Positions 25,901 through 33,125 of a stretch of 33,125 bases of DNA are shown in pieces. The stretch lies in assembly GCA_021795575.1 (NCBI GenBank), contig JAJYPH010000020.1, positions 1 to 33,125 of the forward strand, written 5' to 3'. Origin of the DNA: Bacillota bacterium (GTDB taxonomy: Bacteria; Bacillota; Sulfobacillia; Sulfobacillales; JAIMBI01). The position numbers and the translations under genes are program-made. Positions within the stretch are counted from its first letter, which is position 1. Each line of letters begins with the position of its first letter. The notes under the pieces are model-generated. The model had not been told where the DNA came from and made no database searches. It worked only from the letters and a program-made list of their open reading frames with translations.

Positions 25901-27922
25901 CGGCGCGGACAGCCGACGGTACAAGGCACGCTGCAAATCGGGATGGGTAAAGGCATACTCGCGCCGGTCTCCGGCGGCGCCTTCCACCGTGTACAGGAGA
26001 CCGGCGCTCACCAAGGAAGCCATATGGTCCTCCAGCGCCGCCGGTCCCCAGGCGAGCGCGCGCCCCAGCACCGTCCCCTCCCAGCGCACCCCCAGCACGG
26101 CCGCCATCGCCAGGCTCTTCCGCGTGCGGGGCGGCAGGCTCGACACGCGGGCGATGAGCAGATCCACCACGCTCGCGTCGGCCTCCAGCTGCTGCGCCGC
26201 GTCGGCATCCCACGTCCACTGGCGCCGGACCGCGTCGTAGCCAATGCCCCCCCGGCGCGCCAGTGTGTCCAGCAGCTGCCGCACCAGCGCGGGGTTCCCC
26301 TGTGAGCGGTCCAGGAGCAGCTGGGCGAGGTCGCCCACGGCCGTCCGGGGGCGATGAAAACTGTCGGCCACCAGGGCGGCCACCTGGTCTCGGGCGAGGC
26401 CGGCCAGCGGCACCTCTCGATACGAGGGACTGGCACTCCAAGTGGTGCGGTAGAGCAACAGCCGGCTGGCCGGGCGGCTGGCCGCTGCGACCAAGCAGGT
26501 CGGCGCATCCGCGGCGGCCATGAGGTCGCCGAGGAACCCCAGGCTCTGGTCGTCGGCGGCATCCAAGTTATCCAGCGTGAGCAGCACCGGTTTCCCAGCA
26601 CCCTCCGCCAGCGCGGCCAGGACCTGGTGGAGGGTGCGCGCCCAATCAGTTGCTGCCTCGGTGTGGGCCGCACCGCGGGGTCCGGGATCTTCCCCTCCAA
26701 TAAAGGTCCGTCCATGGGGAAGACGCGTCAACAACTCCTCGTGCACTCCCACGTAGCTCCTGACCCGTTGGCGCCACGCGGCGAGCTCTTCATCCGACCG
26801 CTCCAGGAGATTCGTGAGCGCTTGGTCGACGGCTTCCATGAGGCCGGCATAGGGCACGCTCGAGCGGTCGGCGCCCCAGTCTCCCGACAGGACGAAGCCG
26901 GCCTCGTCGGCCAGCTGGACCCGCACCTCCCTCAAGCTCGCCGTGCGGCCGGTGCCGCTCTCCCCTACCAGCAGAACGCACTCCGTTCCCCCATCCCGCA
27001 CCAGCGCCCAAGCGTCCAGCACGTCGTGGGTCGCCGCCTCGGTGCCATACAGCCCGGGTGACTGCGTAAACGCGATGGGATGGTCTTCGCTCCCAAGTGG
27101 CGCGGTCACGCCCTCGCCCTCACGGCACCGCGTCAAATCGGCCACCACGCCGTGGGCCGACTGATACCGGGCGGAGGGCTCCTTCTCCAACAGCGCGAGG
27201 ATGATCTGAGACACGCGGGCCGGCACATCCCCGATGTCCGAGGGCGGCACCGGCCGCCGCGCCAGGTGGGCATGCACCAGCTCCAGGACGCTGTCCCCCG
27301 CAAACGGCGGTCTTCCCGTCATCAGATGGTAGAGGGTCGCCCCGAGCGCATACAGATCCGCCCGGGAGTCGCTCGGGCGGTTCATCCGCCCGGTCAGCTC
27401 CGGGGCGAGGTAAGCGGCCGCGGTGGCGGTCCCTACGGCCGTGCCCTGCACGACAATTTCCTGCGGGGTGCGGCGGGCCGCCTGGAAGTCAATCAGCCAC
27501 GCGGCACCGCCGTCGGGGGCCGCCAGCACATGCTCAGGCCGCACCGCGCGATGCATCACGCCTCGGGCGTGAATGCTCTCCACGGCCCGTGCCAGGTGAA
27601 TCGCCATCTCCAGCCGCTTGGCCGGTGTGAGGTCAGCCCCGCGCCACCAGACTGCCAACGGCAGGCTGCCCAGGTCGTCAAACACCAACCAGGGGACCCG
27701 CAGAACCTCCTCGAGGCCCAAAAACGGCACCACGTGGGGCGCCCCGTCGATCAGCTGCAGCACCGCCGCCTCCCGGCGGTAGCGCTCCCGCACTAGGGGC
27801 GGCGGCTCGTCGGCCGCGGGCCGCTTGAGGATCCGCGCGTGGCCCTCGGGGTCAGTGGCTTGGTACACGCGCGTGTGGGCACTTTCGTGCACCACCTTCC
27901 CCAGACGATAGGGCCAATCCAC
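22940..27922 (-). CDS. hybrid pseudokinase / AAA-STAND ATPase / GAF / sensor histidine kinase
   Basis: About 1660 residues in this frame. The architecture is that of the trifunctional serine/threonine kinase-ATPase-histidine kinase family of cyanobacteria and myxobacteria. An N-terminal Hanks-type fold spans residues about 7-270. Lys33 is kept, but the catalytic loop is HRAVRPEHVL (HRD to HRA, residues 124-126) and DFG is DFQ (145-147), so it is probably a pseudokinase. Then come an AAA/STAND ATPase (Walker A VGESGTGRTAS, about 315-323; LLTLDNLDAADD), a long TPR-like helical region, a GAF domain (about 1285-1428), a coiled coil and HisKA with phospho-acceptor His1479 (AGVAHEINNPVNF). The N box NQLFMNLLVNAGQ precedes the frameshift. 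I chose GTG 27922, seven bases after AGAGGAG; the frame is open to 27961. No membrane segment is seen, so it is cytosolic. The stimulus is unknown and no response regulator is adjacent. Confidence 0.85.
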   Translation of the reverse strand: MDWPYRLGKVVHESAHTRVYQATDPEGHARILKRPAADEPPPLVRERYRREAAVLQLIDGAPHVVPFLGLEEVLRVPWLVFDDLGSLPLAVWWRGADLTPAKRLEMAIHLARAVESIHARGVMHRAVRPEHVLAAPDGGAAWLIDFQAARRTPQEIVVQGTAVGTATAAAYLAPELTGRMNRPSDSRADLYALGATLYHLMTGRPPFAGDSVLELVHAHLARRPVPPSDIGDVPARVSQIILALLEKEPSARYQSAHGVVADLTRCREGEGVTAPLGSEDHPIAFTQSPGLYGTEAATHDVLDAWALVRDGGTECVLLVGESGTGRTASLREVRVQLADEAGFVLSGDWGADRSSVPYAGLMEAVDQALTNLLERSDEELAAWRQRVRSYVGVHEELLTRLPHGRTFIGGEDPGPRGAAHTEAATDWARTLHQVLAALAEGAGKPVLLTLDNLDAADDQSLGFLGDLMAAADAPTCLVAAASRPASRLLLYRTTWSASPSYREVPLAGLARDQVAALVADSFHRPRTAVGDLAQLLLDRSQGNPALVRQLLDTLARRGGIGYDAVRRQWTWDADAAQQLEADASVVDLLIARVSSLPPRTRKSLAMAAVLGVRWEGTVLGRALAWGPAALEDHMASLVSAGLLYTVEGAAGDRREYAFTHPDLQRALYRRLSAPRRRTLDLAAARALSAPDAVPSDWPRVVQHYRAAGTGLTDPAERLAVAGFCLKAAEWSSLMGAFHEACQVLAAGIGYLPPDAWSSCYRLALDLHASHIQALLADHQVETCIAEAAAVKPHAQGFLDRAAVLGPLTNLYTVLDQPAEVQQVGVEVLAGAGIALPTSVTPTDVDALYRRVRRRLKEKSSAAWQEWIAPDDPTITRLHEIFTILANVPDSNWANYVRLLQLDLALDRGWDARALLALFAPIRILDLSQRAALADMLGLADLALALSDRLPNARARLNLTMEMAGHLVHFRQPLRVVQEWFARHYDLCWHDAVPAFGLIHAPAWVAAQLAAGFPLAEVEQHLGEKAALARSHGVGMPARAFGLLQRTLAQWRGTGTSTEEPPTRGDAAVSIVDRDDHLLSAWLMAWDAGLEGDAERVRRAVGRFQDRDTDHSNWLFPELWFWDAWSLIRLTTDDPELARGRQARVSKVRRALELWAEQSPANYRAKALLLQAEVARQQGRVTRAADRYDQALAAARHAEVVYEEAFIAETIARFYTESGFGERTLGYWLVAYRAYQRWGHRAKVDAIAAERPDLAALDAGRSSPTGDERPLDLDSVVQSASALAQEMQLDRLVRLLVSLALESAGADRGALVLNEADGWRVEAVMPPPADAALPHALIDSALVSRAVVQYVIRTGESVTMDEVADGGRFGRDRYLRSAGVSSLLCVPVAQQGRVVAVLYLENRLTARAFPPERLALVNLLAGQAAISIENARAYASLEQRVAERTRELEAALDTLQNTQRQMVEAEKMASLGQLTAGVAHEINNPVNFVVSSVPSLRRDLDDLRRLMAAYETALAAGPAAHPAFAAARELRDTLDGDYLQQEVGDLLAGIAEGADRTAQIVKGLRYFSRLDEDEVKAADVRDGLDATLMLLRQQYQSRITVERQYEDVPAVEYYPGQLNQLFMNLLVNAGQAIKGPGTVTVVARRGWRGRDRAGHRTRHPA

Positions 27923-27974
27923 CAGGATGCTCCTCTCGCGTCGGGTGCCTGACCCTCTCACTCGGGCGCTGGGC

Positions 27975-29921
<1,947 letters not shown>

Positions 29922-29968
29922 TTAGCGCGAGCAAGATATTGATGACGCCCCAGGCGCGCCTTTGTTAA

Positions 29969-29977
29969 ATTATATCA
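29969..29977 (-). promoter_or_regulatory. extended -10 promoter of gyrB
   Basis: On the minus strand TGATATAAT is a perfect TGnTATAAT extended -10 box, overlapping the remB stop codon. No good -35 box is present, as is usual for extended -10 promoters. The start would be near 29962, about 70 nt ahead of GTG 29891. Confidence 0.6.
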
Positions 29978-30253
29978 TGCGAGCGACGACGCCGGATCCG
30001 TGCCCCACTGGCGGCTCATGCGGTGCCAGCGGTCGTACAGGGTGAGACTCGCCACGGTGCTTTCCGTGATGCCCTCGTCGGTCACCAACAGCGACCGCCG
30101 CCAATAGGGGTCCACCGGATTGACCGCACCTTCACTACGAAGGCGCAGGTACATCTGGCGCGTTTCGCGCGACTCAGTCAGCACGCCGGCATCCAAAATG
30201 GCCACGAGGTCGCTTAGGGCCACCAACCGGTCCCCTCCCACATGCAGAAACAC
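29975..30253 (-). CDS. RemB/YaaB-like DUF370 protein
   Basis: About 92 residues. The N-terminus FLHVGGDRLVALSDLVAILD matches the RemA/RemB (DUF370) family: FLHhGGDxxVxxxDhhxIhD. A conserved later part reads SLLVTDEGITESTVASLTL. In Bacillus, yaaB/remB lies between recF and gyrB exactly as here; RemA proteins are DNA-binding regulators of extracellular-matrix genes, while RemB's role is less clear. I chose GTG 30253, nine bases after GGGGAG; the frame is open to a TTG at 30277. The extension after the core (RWHRMSRQWGTDP) is longer than in Bacillus. Confidence 0.82.
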   Translation of the reverse strand: MFLHVGGDRLVALSDLVAILDAGVLTESRETRQMYLRLRSEGAVNPVDPYWRRSLLVTDEGITESTVASLTLYDRWHRMSRQWGTDPASSLA

Positions 30254-30297
30254 GACGCTCGACTCCCCGGCTAGCAATTTTTTTATAGCTTGCGCTA

Positions 30298-30681
30298 TCA
30301 GTGTGGTTCGTCCGGCGGTGGTTCATGCAGCCGCTTCGACAGAGCCGCGAGACGCGCGGCCGCCTCCTGGCGGGCCACGCCTGGGTGAGCGGGCGCCCCG
30401 GGGCGCACCACCGTGCGAATGCGCAGCACCTCGCCCCCCGTGATTTGTCGGTTGACGGCGCTCAGCAGCTCTTCCTCCAGATAGCGCAGTTCCTGCGTCC
30501 ACACGGGACTCGGCACGGCAATCGTGAGCACCCCGTCCAGCCACCCGATGGGGCGGGTGACCCGCGCGATCTGCGGTCCCACGGCCTCGGGCCACACCCG
30601 CTCTACCTCCAGCAACAGCTCCGCGCGGTGCCAGCGGTAGCGGTCGGCCAAGTCGGTTAAAATGTCGTGCAAGGTTTTCAT
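30298..30681 (-). CDS. DUF721/DciA-like protein
   Basis: 127 residues. MKTLHDILTDLADRYRWHRA, with VERVWPEAVGPQIARVTRPI and DGVLTIAVPSPVWTQELRYL, matches the DUF721 family (DciA/RlbA-like, KH-like fold). DciA proteins load the replicative helicase in bacteria lacking DnaC; in Bacillota the related gene sits next to recF, and its role there is less certain. ATG 30681 overlaps the recF stop by four bases (ATGA), showing coupling. The Pro-rich tail (PGAPAHPGVARQEAAARL) is variable in the family. Confidence 0.82.
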   Translation of the reverse strand: MKTLHDILTDLADRYRWHRAELLLEVERVWPEAVGPQIARVTRPIGWLDGVLTIAVPSPVWTQELRYLEEELLSAVNRQITGGEVLRIRTVVRPGAPAHPGVARQEAAARLAALSKRLHEPPPDEPH

Positions 30682-31763
30682 GGGATGGGGTCCAGGGCGC
30701 TGATGCGTCCGTCGGCCACGCGATACCGCCAGGCGGCGAGCGGCCACACCCCGCGTGCATCCCTACCGTCCACGGTCGATACGTCTGTCACATCCGTCAC
30801 AATGCTTTGCTGCCCCACGGCGGTGACCACCTCCAACAGCGCGTGGCGGCGCGCCGAGTCGAGCTCCGACAGCACGTCGTCCAGGACTAGGAGCGGCCGC
30901 ACGCCGAGTTCTCGTTCCAACAGGCGCCGGGAGGCCAGGTGCAGCGCCAACACCAGAGTCCGCTGCTGTCCCTGGGACAAGAGCCGGCCGTCAACCCCGG
31001 TCACCAGGAGCCGAACGTCGTCGCGATGCGGGCCCACGCTGGTGGCGCCGCGGCGCCGATCCTGGGCACGGGTGCGATCCAACAGGGACTCGAGTCCCCC
31101 GCGGTCCAGGACCACGTCGCTGCCGCCAGGCACGAGCGCCAGCTGGGGCGCTTCGCTCGGGGCCAGGGTCTGGTAGACGGCCACCACCAGCGGACCCAGT
31201 TCGTGGACGAGCCACGCGCGCTGCTGCCAACAGTAGGCCCCCGATTCTGCCAACAGGGGCTCGAAGCCCTGCAGCACGGCATCCGCCTGATCCTCTTTGA
31301 TGGCGCGGTTGCGCTGAGCGACGGCCCGCTGGTAGCGCGACCACTCGCGGCGATATCGCGCAAACAACTGATTCAGCATGCGGTCGAAAAACTCGCGCCG
31401 TCCGTCCGGGGATCCCTTGACCACGGCCAGGTCGTCTGGGGAAAACGTGACCACCGGCATCTCGGGACCCGCCACCTTGCGTCGCGGGGGATGGAGCCAG
31501 ACCGAGCGGGTGGCGCTCTGTTCCTCGCCGCCCTCCCCCGTCAGCGTGGCGGCCAAGTGGTATCCGTCCGTGCCGAAGCGCGTGAGCTCGCGTTCGCTCT
31601 TGGCCCGCAGCGCCTGGCGTGACACCGCCAGGCTGGCCGCCTCCAGCACATTCGTCTTGCCCTGGCCGTTTCGACCCACCAGCACCGTGAGCGCCGGTGA
31701 CCACGCGATTTCGGCCGCCTCGATATTGCGAAAGTTGCGCAGGACCAGCCGAGACAGCTGCAC
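30678..31763 (-). CDS. recF: DNA replication and repair protein RecF
   Basis: 361 residues. RecF is an SMC-like ATPase that with RecO and RecR loads RecA at gaps. Visible: the N-terminal LVLRNFRNIEAAEIAWSP, Walker A VGRNGQGKTNVLEA, the family motif FSPDDLAVVKGSPDGRREFF, the ABC-type signature LLSQGQQRTLVLALHLA and Walker B RPLLVLDDVLSELD. Start GTG 31763 directly follows the dnaN stop (TAAGTG), so translation is coupled. Intact. Confidence 0.96.
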   Translation of the reverse strand: MQLSRLVLRNFRNIEAAEIAWSPALTVLVGRNGQGKTNVLEAASLAVSRQALRAKSERELTRFGTDGYHLAATLTGEGGEEQSATRSVWLHPPRRKVAGPEMPVVTFSPDDLAVVKGSPDGRREFFDRMLNQLFARYRREWSRYQRAVAQRNRAIKEDQADAVLQGFEPLLAESGAYCWQQRAWLVHELGPLVVAVYQTLAPSEAPQLALVPGGSDVVLDRGGLESLLDRTRAQDRRRGATSVGPHRDDVRLLVTGVDGRLLSQGQQRTLVLALHLASRRLLERELGVRPLLVLDDVLSELDSARRHALLEVVTAVGQQSIVTDVTDVSTVDGRDARGVWPLAAWRYRVADGRISALDPIP

Positions 31764-32894
31764 TTACACCATCTGCCTCAGGGGCAGCACGATGTGAAAG
31801 TAGTTCGTGCCGTCCACTTCCGAGAGGCGGGCGGGCATCTCGGGACCCGACAGGTCGAGCGCCATCACCTCGGTCTCCAGCGACTTGATGCCGTCGAGCA
31901 GCATGTTGGGGCTGAACGACAGCTCCATGGCCTGGCCTTCCCCGTCCACCTCCAGCATCTCGTACGCCTGCCCCACGTCCACCGCCTCGGACTGGATTTC
32001 GAGCGTGCCCCCGTTGTAAGTGCAGCGAATCGATCCCGCGCGATCCCGGTGCGCAATCAGGTTGACCCGCTCCACCGCGCCCCGCATCTGGTCCGTGTTG
32101 ACGCGGATGCGGGTCAGGTACTGTTCCGGCAGCACCCGCTGGTAGTCGGGAAAGCGGCCTTCCAGGAGCAGGGTGACGAGCGTGCCACCCGCGGTCACAA
32201 TTTCCAGCTGATTGCCTGCTCGCTTGACGTGGGCCGCCTCCGACCCGGAGAGGCGGGCCGCCTCGGCCAGGGCGCGCTGCGACAGCACAAAGTCCAGCAC
32301 CGGGCCCCGATAGTCTGGCAGCGCCACCCACGCGTGCGAGAGCCGAGTGCCGTCGGTTCCGACCATGACGAGCTTGCCATCGGCCACATGCACGCTGGTC
32401 CCCTTTAAGATGGGGCGGCTTTCGTCGTGCGCCGTCGCAAATACGGTTTGCCGCGCGAGCCGGCCCAGCGCGCCGGGCGGCAGGTCAAACAAGGCCGGTT
32501 CTTCCTCCTGCCGCGGGAACTGCGGCATTTCCTGCACCGCGAATCCCTGCAGCGTCGTGCGATTTCGGCCGTAAGCCACGGTGGCGCGGTGGGCCGCGCT
32601 GTCTGCCTCCACCCGCACCTCCGCGGTGGGAACCCGCAGTACCAGGTCGGTGAGGGGACCCGCGGGCAGGATGAGGCCACCGGGTTCGACCCCACTGGCC
32701 AGCACCTCCACGGTGATTTCCGATGTCAGGTCGGTGGCGGCGAGGCGGACGGTGCCATGTCCATCCGTGCCGTCGGCGGCGCGCACCTCGATGCGAACGC
32801 CGGCCAACGCCGGCAGCGTGTTCTGGGGGCTCACGATCCGAGTCACCTGCTGGAGGGCCCGGGCCAACTGGGCTTGGTCCGCTACAAAACGCAC
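31764..32894 (-). CDS. dnaN: DNA polymerase III beta sliding clamp
   Basis: 376 residues, the ring-forming processivity clamp. The start MRFVADQAQLARALQQVTRI and NTLPALAGVRIEVRA, the central FPDYQRVLPEQYLTRIRVNT and the ending YFHIVLPLRQMV are typical. GTG 32894 lies seven bases after AGAGGAG. It is the first gene of the leftward cluster, and dnaA is expected just beyond the right edge. A small hairpin (GAGCC/GGCTC, 32926-32942) lies in its 5' UTR. Confidence 0.96.
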   Translation of the reverse strand: MRFVADQAQLARALQQVTRIVSPQNTLPALAGVRIEVRAADGTDGHGTVRLAATDLTSEITVEVLASGVEPGGLILPAGPLTDLVLRVPTAEVRVEADSAAHRATVAYGRNRTTLQGFAVQEMPQFPRQEEEPALFDLPPGALGRLARQTVFATAHDESRPILKGTSVHVADGKLVMVGTDGTRLSHAWVALPDYRGPVLDFVLSQRALAEAARLSGSEAAHVKRAGNQLEIVTAGGTLVTLLLEGRFPDYQRVLPEQYLTRIRVNTDQMRGAVERVNLIAHRDRAGSIRCTYNGGTLEIQSEAVDVGQAYEMLEVDGEGQAMELSFSPNMLLDGIKSLETEVMALDLSGPEMPARLSEVDGTNYFHIVLPLRQMV

Positions 32895-32989
32895 GCTGTC
32901 ACTCCTCTGGGTTTTTGAGCCTTCGGTCGGCTCGTTTGTCGTCTCTGATCACTTGATAGACATCTAAACCTCGTCGTAGTCGTAAAGCC

Positions 32990-33122
32990 TGTGGATACCG
33001 GGACAAGTGCCTCGTCCGCGTGCTACTCGGGGCTTGGGGCCCGGGACAACCGGTGGATGGTCATCCCCCGCGTCCGCCCCGATCGTGGACAAGCGCGCGG
33101 GATTGCTCCCGATTGGGGACAA
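32990..33122. promoter_or_regulatory. cluster of DnaA-box-like motifs, candidate oriC flank
   Basis: Upstream of dnaN are TGTGGATAC (32990-32998, 8/9 to TGTGGATAA), CCGGGACAA (32998-33006 and again 33041-33049), CGTGGACAA (33084-33092) and TGGGGACAA (33114-33122), all in one orientation. GGTGGATGG (33052-33060) is weaker. On the other strand the GACAA types read TTGTCCxxx, like the TTGTCCACA boxes of high-GC bacteria. The spacings of 43, 43 and 30 bases are close to whole helical turns. Position between dnaN and the expected dnaA supports an origin or a DnaA-controlled promoter. Confidence 0.6.
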
Positions 33123-33125
33123 CCG

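Noticed and set aside
30254-30297. ATAGC/GCTAT hairpin with a T-run between dciA-like and remB as a terminator
   Set aside because: On the transcribed (minus) strand the stem is followed by A residues, not U, so it cannot be an intrinsic terminator for the operon.

Overview
The window is a GC-rich bacterial chromosome segment. The order dnaN - recF - DUF721/DciA-like - remB-like DUF370 - gyrB, with gyrA and pdxS-pdxT nearby, is typical of the replication-origin neighbourhood of Bacillota (Firmicutes). High GC, frequent GTG starts, strong AGGAGG-type ribosome sites and GC-rich DnaA-box-like motifs suggest a high-GC deep-branching Bacillota lineage, for example relatives of Sulfobacillus, Thermaerobacter, Symbiobacterium or Limnochordia. 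The genus cannot be fixed from the sequence alone.

Right part (about 22.7-33.1 kb): a leftward housekeeping cluster runs away from an apparent oriC flank with a row of DnaA-box-like motifs (32.99-33.12 kb). It continues as dnaN, recF, dciA-like, remB-like and gyrB, then a very large multidomain signalling protein (pseudokinase, AAA/STAND ATPase, TPR-like, GAF, histidine kinase) whose last ATPase segment is in another reading frame. Middle part (17.0-22.6 kb): a rightward block with a small membrane-anchored protein, gyrA, pdxS, pdxT and a vapBC toxin-antitoxin pair that has its own promoter and palindromic operator. The gyrA-pdxST block faces the gyrB cluster, so it looks inverted relative to the usual gyrB-gyrA arrangement.

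Left-middle part (about 4.2-16.5 kb): an accessory region rich in broken genes. It holds an Erm-type rRNA methyltransferase behind a long leader that resembles a macrolide-responsive attenuator, with a short leader peptide containing Arg-Leu-Arg. It also holds a twice-frameshifted nucleotidyltransferase, a frameshifted and deleted CorA, an intact tricorn-type protease, and a frameshifted ribbon-helix-helix antitoxin with an operator inside its promoter. After these come a HEPN/MNT toxin-antitoxin pair, a SAM methyltransferase, a decayed AAA ATPase, an IS256-family transposase relic, and a collagen-like surface protein interrupted by one in-frame TGA exactly where Trp would fit.

Left edge (0.1-4.2 kb): two tandem, translationally coupled paralogues. 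Each has an N-terminal ECF-sigma-like (region 2 + region 4) domain, one transmembrane helix and a large extracytoplasmic domain. This is the best candidate for an undescribed signalling system here. The leader-controlled erm gene and the altered quinolone pocket of GyrA are the other most interesting signals.
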